Below are positions 1 through 6,295 of a stretch of DNA of 16,810 nt, one piece after another. The notes under the pieces were generated by a model. The model worked only from the letters and a program-made list of their open reading frames with translations, did not search any database and was not told where the DNA came from. How positions within the stretch are numbered: position 1 is the stretch's first letter; each line of letters begins with the position of its first letter. The stretch comes from DASPWW01 sp035461345 (lineage in GTDB: Bacteria > Actinomycetota > Thermoleophilia > Solirubrobacterales > 70-9): contig DATHVJ010000190.1 in assembly GCA_035461345.1 (NCBI GenBank), positions 1 to 16,810 on the forward strand, read 5' to 3'. The position numbers and the translations under genes are program-made.

Positions 1-959
1 GCGGCGGCGTCGAGCGGCCTCGTCGCGTTTGCGATCACCAGGCCGTGGCCCGGATCGGCGACGTTCCACCCGAACGTCCCGGCGTCGAAGCGAGCGAACG
101 CGATCGCGTTCGCGACGGGGTCCGCGCCGGATATCCGCTCGACCGCAGGCGCGGCCTTCTCCAGCTCCCGCTCCACCTTCTCCGACGCGACGGAGTCGGG
201 GCCGAGGAGGAAGACCGGGGTCCTCTTGTGCCGCTTCAGAGCTTCCAGGGTCGCGTCGGGCACCCGGTCGCGCTCGACGAACAGCACGGGGTCGCCGGAG
301 CGAGCCGACCATGCCGCCGCGGGCATCGCGAACCCTGGGTCCTCGGTGGACACGACGACGATGTTCCGCGGCGCGCGATCGGTCAGGCGCTCGCGCAGCC
401 GGTCGACGGCGTCGGCCGCCTCGGCCGGCGCCGCCGCGGGCACCTCGATCGTCCGCGTGCCCTCCGGGGCCTCGACGTCGCCGATCCGGAAGGCCTGCGC
501 GTTCGAGGTATCGGCCGAGCCCTCGGGACGAAGGGAGTCGATCGCGGTCTCGGTCTGGTCGGGCACCTCGTCGTGATCGCTGATCAGCACCGGGGCGCGC
601 ACCGGGTCGGCCACGAGCACCGATGCGGCGATCGCCGCCGCCCAGTCGGAAGAATTGACCAGCGTGACCGCCGCGGGACCCTCGACGCCGCCGGTCGCGG
701 GGAAGGTGGCGAGCGCGACACCGGCGGCGTTGGCGGCCGCGTCGCTGCCGCCGACCCGAGTGGTGTTCTTGGTCGCGAATGCCGGAAAGCCGAGCTCCTC
801 CGGGGCCTTGGGCTCGTCGTCGCGCTCGACCGCCACCGGGGGGGCGGGGGCGACGTCGTCGTCGCGCGTCAGCTCCCGGATCCCGAAGAACGCGCCGACG
901 CCGATCCCCGCCAGGACCAGCACGGCGACTCCTATCTGCGCCAGTCGTCGCGTGGTCAC
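1..959 (-). CDS. Cell-wall-binding repeat 2 (CWB2) family protein, N-terminal part
   Basis: The minus strand is open from a GTG at 959 to the window edge (319 codons; the C-terminus lies beyond position 1). Residues 1-7 are basic (VTTRRLAQ), 8-26 are a hydrophobic segment (signal anchor or uncleaved signal peptide), and 30-55 are a charged, proline-rich linker. From about residue 66 the protein reads TTRVGGSDAAANAAGVALA, then AVTLVNSSDWAAAIAASVLV and APVLIS, and later PVFLLGPDSVASEKVERELE and VERISGADPVANAIAFA. This is the pattern of CWB2 repeats, which in other Gram-positive surface proteins bind anionic cell-wall polymers. It is therefore probably an envelope protein exposed outside the membrane. 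The start is uncertain: no Shine-Dalgarno precedes the GTG, and the frame stays open upstream to a stop at 1068-1070, with a TTG at 1028 and a GTG at 1064. It is divergent from the acyl-CoA dehydrogenase gene. Confidence 0.8.
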   Translation of the reverse strand, partial: MTTRRLAQIGVAVLVLAGIGVGAFFGIRELTRDDDVAPAPPVAVERDDEPKAPEELGFPAFATKNTTRVGGSDAAANAAGVALATFPATGGVEGPAAVTLVNSSDWAAAIAASVLVADPVRAPVLISDHDEVPDQTETAIDSLRPEGSADTSNAQAFRIGDVEAPEGTRTIEVPAAAPAEAADAVDRLRERLTDRAPRNIVVVSTEDPGFAMPAAAWSARSGDPVLFVERDRVPDATLEALKRHKRTPVFLLGPDSVASEKVERELEKAAPAVERISGADPVANAIAFARFDAGTFGWNVADPGHGLVIANATRPLDAA

Positions 960-1055
960 CGCGAAGAACGTTATTCGACGGCGCCACGCACGGCGACGGC
1001 CCGCGCCGTCGCCCGAGCGGTGCTGCAACCGGCGCCGGCCAAGGATGTAAACTGG

Positions 1056-1071
1056 TTGACTGACCAGTCAA
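1056..1071. promoter_or_regulatory. TetR-type operator palindrome
   Basis: TTGACTGACCAGTCAA is a perfect inverted repeat with 7-base arms (TTGACTG / CAGTCAA) around AC. The size, symmetry and TGAC..GTCA core are typical of operators bound by TetR-family repressors, which often control acyl-CoA dehydrogenase genes through acyl-CoA ligands. It lies 64 bases before the acyl-CoA dehydrogenase start and about 100 bases before the divergent CWB2 gene. A weak -10-like TAAACT (1048-1053) just upstream would place a plus-strand start site inside the operator, which fits repression. No TetR gene is present in the window, so the regulator is unknown. Confidence 0.65.
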
Positions 1072-1134
1072 TCGCCCACCGAAACACTAATGGCGGTGGG
1101 CCGGGACGTCTCTCCGCCACGAAGGGGGATCCAG

Positions 1135-2541
1135 ATGGACTTCTCACTCACCGACGAGCAGCGCGAGTTCAAGGCCGAGTGCCGCCGGTTCGCCGCCGAG
1201 GTGATCCGCCCGGCCGCGCCGCGGCACGACGCCGACGAGAGCACGCCGTGGGAGGTCATGAAGGAGGCCCGGGAGCGCGGGCTGCACGGGATCGAGCACG
1301 TGCAGCGGCTCGGCGCCGATCCCGACGGCCAGCTCAGCTGCATCTACGCGGAGGAGCTGCACTGGGGCTGCGCGGGCATCGCGCTCGCGATCTCGGGGTC
1401 CACGCTCGCCGCGGCCGGGCTCGCCTCCAGCGGCACGCCCGAGCAGATCGCGAAGTGGGTGCCGGAGTGCTTCGGGATGGGCGGCGAGGTGAAGCTGGGC
1501 GCGTACGCGGTCACCGAGCCGCAGGCCGGCTCCGACGTCAAGAGCCTGCGCACGACCGCGAAGCTCGACGGCGACGAGTGGGTGCTCAACGGCACCAAGG
1601 TCTTCATCACCAACGGCGGGATCGCGGACGTGCACGTCGTCGTCGCGACCGTCGACCCCGAGCTCGGCCATCGCGGGCAGGCGTCGTTCGTGATCGGCAA
1701 GGACACCCCGGGCCTGCGCCAGGGCAAGAAGGAGTCGAAGCTGGGGATCCGCGCCTCGCATACGGCCGAGGTCGTGCTCGAGGACTGCCGCATCCCGGTC
1801 GACAGCCTGCTCGGCGGGATGGAGAAGCTCGAGAAGAAGCTCGAGCGGGCGCGCAGCGGAAAGTCGTCCGGGCGCGCTTCCGGGGCGCTGGCGACGTTCG
1901 AACTCACGCGGCCCGTGGTCGGCGCCTCCGCGCTCGGGATCGCCCAGGCAGCGTACGAGTGGACGCTGGCCTACCTCGACAACGGCGGCTCGATCCATCC
2001 GGTGGAGGCGGTGCTCGACGAGAGCTCTTCGGCGGGCAAGCCGCCGCTCGAGCGCCAGGCCGTGCAGCAGGTCATCGCCGACGTCGCGACCGAGATCGAG
2101 GCCGCCCGGTTGCTGGTCCAGCGAGCGTCGTGGATGGGCCGGACCGGGATTCCGCTCACCGGCGGCCAGGGCTCGATGTCGAAGCTCAAGGCGGGCGACG
2201 TCGCGATGTGGGCGACCCGCACGCTGATGGACCTCGTCGGGCCGTACGCGTGGTCGAAGGAGTGCCCGCTCGAGAAGTGGTTCCGGGACGCGAAGATCTA
2301 CCAGCTGTTCGAGGGGACGGCGGAGATCCAGCGCCTCGTCATCTCGCGCATGCAGGCGGACGAGTACCGCCAGCGCCTCGCCGAGGGCTCCGAGATCGCG
2401 GCCGCCGCCGTCGGCGGGACCGCCGCCGCGGCGGCCGACGCGAACGGTGATCAGGAGGGCCGAGTGGGCGCCACGACGCGCGCCGCCGAGGCCGTCAAGT
2501 CCGGCAACGGCGCCGGCGAGCAGGCGAAGACGCCCGCGTAG
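1135..2541 (+). CDS. Acyl-CoA dehydrogenase
   Basis: FAD-dependent alpha,beta-dehydrogenation of an acyl-CoA thioester, passing electrons to electron-transfer flavoprotein (family knowledge). The 468-residue product begins MDFSLTDEQREF, the usual N-terminal helix. YAVTEPQAGSD (124-134) is the first family signature with the FAD/substrate loop. LNGTKVFITNGG (151-162) is the middle beta-domain. KWFRDAKIYQLFEGTAEIQR (381-400) is the C-terminal helical domain; E393 in FEGT is at the usual catalytic-base position. Length exceeds the typical 380-400 residues because of an insertion at about 283-305 and an Ala-rich tail after about 418. The ATG at 1135 is chosen over an upstream in-frame ATG at 1090 because AGGGGG (1123-1128) lies 6 bases before it and homology starts there. 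Substrate chain length cannot be told. The gene lies downstream of a TetR-type operator. Confidence 0.93.
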   Translation: MDFSLTDEQREFKAECRRFAAEVIRPAAPRHDADESTPWEVMKEARERGLHGIEHVQRLGADPDGQLSCIYAEELHWGCAGIALAISGSTLAAAGLASSGTPEQIAKWVPECFGMGGEVKLGAYAVTEPQAGSDVKSLRTTAKLDGDEWVLNGTKVFITNGGIADVHVVVATVDPELGHRGQASFVIGKDTPGLRQGKKESKLGIRASHTAEVVLEDCRIPVDSLLGGMEKLEKKLERARSGKSSGRASGALATFELTRPVVGASALGIAQAAYEWTLAYLDNGGSIHPVEAVLDESSSAGKPPLERQAVQQVIADVATEIEAARLLVQRASWMGRTGIPLTGGQGSMSKLKAGDVAMWATRTLMDLVGPYAWSKECPLEKWFRDAKIYQLFEGTAEIQRLVISRMQADEYRQRLAEGSEIAAAAVGGTAAAAADANGDQEGRVGATTRAAEAVKSGNGAGEQAKTPA

Positions 2542-2614
2542 GGCTCAACCTCCGTCCGCGTTGCTTGCCCCGGCGTGATGTTCGGCGCGGGGTCGGACCG
2601 CGCAACGTGAGCCC
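2541..2614 (+). terminator. Nested stem-loop after the acyl-CoA dehydrogenase (possible terminator)
   Basis: Three nested inverted repeats share one centre: GGGCTCA (2541-2547) with TGAGCCC (2608-2614), CGTTGC (2559-2564) with GCAACG (2602-2607), and CCCCG (2568-2572) with CGGGG (2588-2592). The two outer right arms are contiguous, so the left side would carry an 11-base bulge. The element starts at the last base of the stop codon. There is no T-tract after it, so a classical intrinsic terminator is doubtful; it may act as a 3'-end stabilising structure or a T-less terminator. Confidence 0.3.
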
Positions 2615-2664
2615 TCCGAGCCCGTGCCGGAAACGCGCGCGACAGCCTGAGCCGCCGCGCGGGC

Positions 2665-2670
2665 TAAGCT
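2665..2670 (+). promoter_or_regulatory. -10 box for the CDF transporter (leaderless type)
   Basis: TAAGCT lies 8 bases before the ATG at 2679, so transcription would begin at or next to the start codon. No Shine-Dalgarno precedes that ATG. No convincing -35 box is seen. Confidence 0.4.
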
Positions 2671-2678
2671 CGCCGGCC

Positions 2679-3608
2679 ATGGCGCACGCCCACCCTCACG
2701 GCGGCCGCGGCTCGCTCGTCGACACACTCGGCGCGCGGCGTGCCGACACGCGGCGCCGGCTGTGGATCGCGCTCGCGATCAACCTCGCGATGCTCGTCGC
2801 GGAGGCAATCGGCGGGCTGATCACGGGATCGCTCGCCCTGCTGGCCGACGCGGGGCACGTGCTGTCGGACGTCGGGGCGATCGGGCTGGGCCTGGTGGCG
2901 GGCGGGCTCGCGTCGCGGCCCGGAGGGCCTCGGCGCACCTTCGGCTACCAGCGCACCGAGGTGATCGCGGCGCTCGTCAACGGGATCGCGCTCGTCGTGA
3001 TCGCCGTCCTGGTGGCGGTGGCCGCCGTCGATCGCCTCGGCGACGCTCCCGAGGTCGAGGCGATCGGCGTGCTCGCGCTGGGCGTCTTCGGGCTAGCCGG
3101 CAACGTCGCCGCGACGTTGGTGCTTGCGCGCGGCGAGCGCGAGGACCTCAACCTCGAGGGCGTCCTGCGGCACTCGTTCGCCGACGCGCTCGGATCGGTG
3201 GGGGTGATCGTCTCCGGCACCGTGATCCTGGTCACCGGCTGGGACCCGATCGACGCGCTGGTCGGTCTCGGGATCGCGGCGCTGATCCTTGCGTCGTCGG
3301 TGCGCCTGATCGCCGAGCCGATCAACGTGCTGATGGAGGCGGCGCCGACGGGGATGGACGCCGAGGACCTCGCGCGCGAGATGTGCGAGCTCGAGGACGT
3401 CCGCGCCGTGCACGACCTCCACGTGTGGACGGTGACGGCGGGCTTCGAGTCGCTTTCCGCGCACGTCGTCGTCTCCCCCGAGGCGGACCGTGACCTCGTC
3501 CGCCGCCGGCTCGAGGTCATGCTGCGCCATAGCCACGGCATCGAGCACACGACGCTGCAGATGGAGGAGGAGGCTCCACCGGAGCTTCTGGACGTGGAGA
3601 CGAGCTAG
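2679..3608 (+). CDS. Cation diffusion facilitator (CDF/CzcD-like) metal efflux transporter
   Basis: A 309-residue inner-membrane antiporter that exports divalent metal, most likely Zn2+, in exchange for protons. A short His-containing N-terminus (MAHAHPHGG) precedes about six membrane helices: near 28-46, 48-64, 95-117, 125-150, 166-187 and 191-212. The transport site is visible as H60 and D64 in LADAGHVLSD (helix 2) and H165 and D169 in RHSFADALGS (helix 5), the HD-HD pattern of zinc-selecting members. The cytoplasmic C-terminal domain follows from about 220, with VRAVHDLHVWTVTAG (241-255), characteristic of the family. The ATG at 2679 is preferred to an earlier in-frame TTG-type start because homology begins there. 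It is read as a single gene between the acyl-CoA dehydrogenase and a riboswitch-controlled hydrolase; no metal-responsive operator was recognised. Confidence 0.93.
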   Translation: MAHAHPHGGRGSLVDTLGARRADTRRRLWIALAINLAMLVAEAIGGLITGSLALLADAGHVLSDVGAIGLGLVAGGLASRPGGPRRTFGYQRTEVIAALVNGIALVVIAVLVAVAAVDRLGDAPEVEAIGVLALGVFGLAGNVAATLVLARGEREDLNLEGVLRHSFADALGSVGVIVSGTVILVTGWDPIDALVGLGIAALILASSVRLIAEPINVLMEAAPTGMDAEDLAREMCELEDVRAVHDLHVWTVTAGFESLSAHVVVSPEADRDLVRRRLEVMLRHSHGIEHTTLQMEEEAPPELLDVETS

Positions 3609-3694
3609 CGCTCAGCCCGTCCGTGACCCCGCGACGGCGAACGCGAGAGCGAGCGAGACGAGCGGGAGCGGAGGAGTCGCGGGTGTGATTTCCC

Positions 3695-3706
3695 TGCTTG
3701 CAAGCA
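3695..3706. repeat. 12-base perfect palindrome
   Basis: TGCTTGCAAGCA is a perfect palindrome in the gap between the CDF gene and the riboswitch promoter, within the least G/C-rich stretch of the gap (roughly 3685-3745). It may be a regulator site or chance. The rest of 3609-3759 holds a purine-rich GAGCGAG-type stretch and no gene. Confidence 0.3.
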
Positions 3707-3759
3707 TGATTGCAGACGCCTGAGGACTGTTAAGAAACGCTCGTAATGGCGCCCGACCC

Positions 3760-3768
3760 TGGTAGGCT
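3760..3768 (+). promoter_or_regulatory. Extended -10 promoter for the riboswitch transcript
   Basis: TGG followed by TAGGCT (3763-3768) is an extended -10 (TGN-TANNNT). It would start transcription near 3775, a few bases before the riboswitch closing stem. No good -35 box is visible at 17-18 bases upstream. Confidence 0.45.
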
Positions 3769-3780
3769 CTGGCGCGCTTT

Positions 3781-3905
3781 TGCCGAGTCCGCATGCGCGA
3801 GCGTAGCGTCGCGGAGCGGGGGACCCACCACTCGGGGCGAATCGGATCGAGAGATCCGTAGCGCGACCTCTTTCGGCGCGAGCCCGTCAGCTAACCCCGT
3901 AGGCA
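3781..3905 (+). promoter_or_regulatory. c-di-AMP riboswitch (ydaO/yuaA type)
   Basis: The leader contains, in order, the conserved blocks of this class: GCCGAGTCC (3782-3790), GGGGGACCCACC (3818-3829), GGGGCGAATC (3834-3843), and GAGCCCGTCAGCTAACCCCG (3880-3899) followed by TAGGC. The ends can pair (TGCC 3781-3784 with GGCA 3902-3905) as the closing P1 stem. In Gram-positive bacteria these RNAs sense cyclic di-AMP and turn down genes for cell-wall hydrolases and ion transport. Here it sits directly before an M23 hydrolase and ends 9 bases before its start codon. No separate terminator hairpin with a T-tract is seen between it and the gene, so the mode of control is open. Recognised by motif memory; a covariance search was not run. 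Confidence 0.88.
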
Positions 3906-3914
3906 GCAAGAGAG

Positions 3915-5069
3915 ATGGACCGGACAGCAAAGCCCGCAGCGCAAGGAAACCGCGGCCGACGGGCCGGTTTCGCGCTGACCGCGGGGCTGGTCGCCATCGT
4001 GGTCGCCGGCGCCACCGCGCTGGCGCAGGATCTCGAGAGCGATCTCGACTCCAAGCAGGCCCAGCTCGACCAGGCCGAGTCCAAGCGCGGCGTGCTCAGC
4101 ACCGAGATCCAGCGCTACACGAGTGAGATCGTCCAGCTCGAGGGCGAGGTGGCGACGCTTCGCAACCGCGAGGCGCTCGTCCAGGAGGAGCTCGAGCAGA
4201 AGCAGGCCGAGCTGGATCGGGAGCGGGAACATCTCCAGGTCCTGCGCGAGCGGTTGCGCCAGTCGATCGACGTGCTCGAGGAGCGGCTCGTCGCGATCTA
4301 CAAGTCCGACACCCCCGACGTCGTCACCGTGGTGCTGGAGTCGGATGGATTCGAGGATGTCCTCGACCGCTACGAGTACCTGAACCGGATCGAGACCGAG
4401 GACTCGGACCTGATCGCCCGGGTCCGCGAGCTGCGGAACGAGACCAAGGCGACGGTCGAGAGGATTCGCGCCGCGCGCGACGAGATCGCCGCCAAGAAGC
4501 GCGAGCTGACGCGGACCCGCGTCGAGCTCGAGGCCCGCGAGGCCGCGCTCGGCGACGCCCGCGGCAGCCGCAAGGACACGCTCGCCGAGATCGACTCCAA
4601 CATCAAGCGTCTCGAGGGCGACATCGGCGACCTCGAGGGCCAGATCCAGCAGCAGCTCCAGGCGAGCGCCTCTCCCACCCTCCCCGCGGGGCCGGTTCGC
4701 GGCGGGTCGGGGGACATGATCTGGCCCGTGGACGGGCCGGTCACATCGCCGTTCGGCATGCGCTGGGGCAGGCTGCATGCCGGCATCGACATCTCCGTGC
4801 CGTCGGGCACCCCGATCCGGGCCGCGAAGTCGGGCTCGATCGCGATGGCCGCGCCGACCGGCGGCTACGGCAACTACACGTGCATCAACCACGGCGGCGG
4901 GCAGTCCACCTGTTACGCGCACCAGTCGAGCTTCGCCGTCACGTCGGGCTCGGTCGGCCAGGGCGAGGTGATCGGCTACGTCGGCTGCACCGGGTCGTGC
5001 TTCGGCGACCACCTGCACTTCGAGGTTCGAATCAACGGCCAGCCGACCGACCCGCTCGGGTATCTGTAG
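3915..5069 (+). CDS. Murein hydrolase/activator with N-terminal coiled coil and M23 peptidase domain
   Basis: A 384-residue exported protein of the EnvC/NlpD-like class. A basic start (to RGRRAG) is followed by a hydrophobic signal segment (18-37) ending ATALAQ. Residues 38-250 are nearly all heptad-like charged sequence, a long coiled coil. The C-terminal domain (about 266-384) is peptidase M23: HAGID (H288, D292) and GDHLHFE (H366, H368) supply the zinc and catalytic residues, so an active endopeptidase cleaving peptidoglycan cross-links is likely, unlike the degenerate EnvC activators. Four cysteines (C323, C333, C358, C362) could form extracellular disulfides. The ATG at 3915 directly follows a weak AGAGAG and comes 9 bases after a c-di-AMP riboswitch, which should reduce expression when c-di-AMP is high. 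Confidence 0.94.
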   Translation: MDRTAKPAAQGNRGRRAGFALTAGLVAIVVAGATALAQDLESDLDSKQAQLDQAESKRGVLSTEIQRYTSEIVQLEGEVATLRNREALVQEELEQKQAELDREREHLQVLRERLRQSIDVLEERLVAIYKSDTPDVVTVVLESDGFEDVLDRYEYLNRIETEDSDLIARVRELRNETKATVERIRAARDEIAAKKRELTRTRVELEAREAALGDARGSRKDTLAEIDSNIKRLEGDIGDLEGQIQQQLQASASPTLPAGPVRGGSGDMIWPVDGPVTSPFGMRWGRLHAGIDISVPSGTPIRAAKSGSIAMAAPTGGYGNYTCINHGGGQSTCYAHQSSFAVTSGSVGQGEVIGYVGCTGSCFGDHLHFEVRINGQPTDPLGYL

Positions 5070-5080
5070 CAGCCTGCCTG

Positions 5081-5532
5081 GTGTCGTTCCTGTCCCTGGC
5101 GGCCCTGCTGAGCTTCGACGGGCTGCTGGGAGGCCTCGGTTCCTCCGAGGACGGAAGCGTTTTCGTCGGTCCCGCGACCTCGGTGGCGGCGGCCCCGGTC
5201 GGGGCGGGCACAGGCGGGGGCGGAGCCACGGGAGCTCGGGGCGCTGGCGGCGCCGCGCCGGGGGCAGGCGTGCCGGGAGGCGGTGTGCCGGGAGGCGTCG
5301 AGGGAACGGGGACGGCGCCGGGCGTGACGGCGCCCGGGACGCCGCCTCCATCCGGCTCGCCGGCTGCTCCCACGTCGACGTCGGGCCCGCTGTCGAACAC
5401 GGTGCAGACGCTCGAGAACACGACCGAGAACACCACCGGCCTCGGCCTTCCGCTCACCGAGCAACGGATCCGGTTACCGGCAAGCTGGACAAGACCGTGA
5501 ACGACACGGTCGGCGGTCTCCTGGGCAACTAG
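5081..5532 (+). CDS. Low-complexity secreted protein, reading frame interrupted near 5466
   Basis: Not recognised. From a GTG at 5081 the frame gives a hydrophobic leader (VSFLSLAALLSF), then a Gly/Ala/Pro/Thr-rich region with repeated PGGGVPGG units, then LSNTVQTLENTTENTTGLGL. This frame ends at a TGA (5498-5500) after an unconvincing tail. One frame over, from GAT at 5467, the sequence reads DPVTGKLDKTVNDTVGGLLG and N, then TAG at 5530-5532. That tail continues the TVQTLENT-like style, so the original gene probably crosses frames near 5466 (one base missing, or a natural frameshift). Its stop shares the bases CTAG with the stop of the convergent hydrolase, which supports the second frame. 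No Shine-Dalgarno precedes the GTG and the start is uncertain. It could be a degraded gene or a sequence error. Confidence 0.45.
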
Positions 5533-6239
5533 CCGAGCGCGCGCTCCATCCACCGCAGCGCGATCCCGTGCACCTCGGCGTCGTGCTGGGCCGATCGGTG
5601 GTGGCCGCCGGGGAGCACGATCAGCTTGCGCGGCTCGCCCGCGTGCCCGTACAGCTCCTCGGACCACGTGTAGGGGATCTGCTCGTCGCCGCGCGCGTGG
5701 ATCAGCAGCAGCGGCTTGCCGTCCATCAGCGCCACCGCCTCGCGGATGTCGTGCTCGGAGAGCCACGCCTCGAGCGCCGGCTCGTCGGCGCGCATCTCGA
5801 GCTCGCCGCGGCGCAGGCCTCGGAGCATGTGCTCCTCGCCCGCGGGGCAGATCGCGATCGCCCCGGCGACGGCGTCGGAGACCGCGGCGGCGTGGATCGC
5901 CATGAACCCGCCCATGCTGGACCCGCGTACGCACACCCGATCCGGGTCGACGCCGTCGACCGCGGCGAGCAGGCGCGCCATCCGGGCGACGTCGCCGATC
6001 GCCGCGGGCGACATCTCGTCCCCGGCCGCGCCGTGGCCGCGCTGGTCGAACGTCAGCGCCGCCCATTCGTACCCGGATGCGGCGCGGGCGAAGTCGCCAT
6101 GGTTCTCCTTCCGCGAGCCCGCGCCGTGGAGAACGACGATCCCAGGCCACGGAGGGGAGGACTCCGGAAGCCACAGCTCGTACGGCCGGCCTTCGTGCAC
6201 GCCCCGTCGCGTCGCCGCCCGAGGTGAGGGAAGCCTCAT
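5529..6239 (-). CDS. Alpha/beta hydrolase (dienelactone-hydrolase/acyl-peptidase-like)
   Basis: A 236-residue cytoplasmic serine hydrolase. VVLHGAG (35-41) is the oxyanion-hole strand-loop, FDQRGHG (64-70) the following conserved segment, GSSMGG (106-111) the nucleophile elbow with Ser108, HARGDEQIP (181-189) the acid-bearing loop with Asp185, and LPGGHH (209-214) the catalytic histidine region. The fold has only a small cap between about 133 and 175. The substrate cannot be told: esterase, lipase or dienelactone-hydrolase-like activities all fit. The ATG at 6239 is preferred to a GTG at 6266 because homology begins with the strand RRGVHEGRPYELWLPE and a TAGCGT box lies 10 bases upstream. It is divergent from lysA (56 bases between starts), and its stop overlaps that of the plus-strand neighbour within CTAG. 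Confidence 0.88.
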   Translation of the reverse strand: MRLPSPRAATRRGVHEGRPYELWLPESSPPWPGIVVLHGAGSRKENHGDFARAASGYEWAALTFDQRGHGAAGDEMSPAAIGDVARMARLLAAVDGVDPDRVCVRGSSMGGFMAIHAAAVSDAVAGAIAICPAGEEHMLRGLRRGELEMRADEPALEAWLSEHDIREAVALMDGKPLLLIHARGDEQIPYTWSEELYGHAGEPRKLIVLPGGHHRSAQHDAEVHGIALRWMERALG

Positions 6240-6249
6240 TGCAGCGCCG

Positions 6250-6255
6250 ACGCTA
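6250..6255 (-). promoter_or_regulatory. -10 box for the alpha/beta hydrolase (leaderless type)
   Basis: Read on the minus strand, TAGCGT ends 10 bases before the ATG at 6239, with no Shine-Dalgarno between. No clear -35 box. Confidence 0.3.
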
Positions 6256-6280
6256 TCGCGCCGCACGATCTCCGGCTCGT

Positions 6281-6286
6281 CACAAT
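6281..6286 (+). promoter_or_regulatory. -10 box for lysA (leaderless type)
   Basis: CACAAT ends 9 bases before the lysA ATG at 6296; no Shine-Dalgarno is present. It would drive the lysA-hom-thrC unit. No clear -35 box. Confidence 0.35.
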
Positions 6287-6295
6287 GGACGCCCG

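Noticed and set aside
45..2450. 801-codon plus-strand open frame
   Set aside because: Runs antisense to the CWB2 gene and out of frame through the acyl-CoA dehydrogenase; composition is Arg/Gly/Asp-rich without motifs, a shadow of G/C-rich coding sequence.
3609..3759. Possible small gene between the CDF transporter and the riboswitch
   Set aside because: Short open frames here have no ribosome site, no homology-like motif and purine-rich low complexity.
5134..5150. CCTCGG-TTCCT-CCGAGG hairpin as a terminator for the M23 gene
   Set aside because: Only a 6-bp stem, no T-tract, and inside a likely coding region.
5032..6174. Minus-strand proline-rich frame across 5081-5532
   Set aside because: Its 5' half is out of frame within the alpha/beta hydrolase, and the Pro-rich part merely mirrors the Gly/Ala-rich plus-strand sequence. 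The hydrophobic leader and C-terminal tail exist only on the plus strand.
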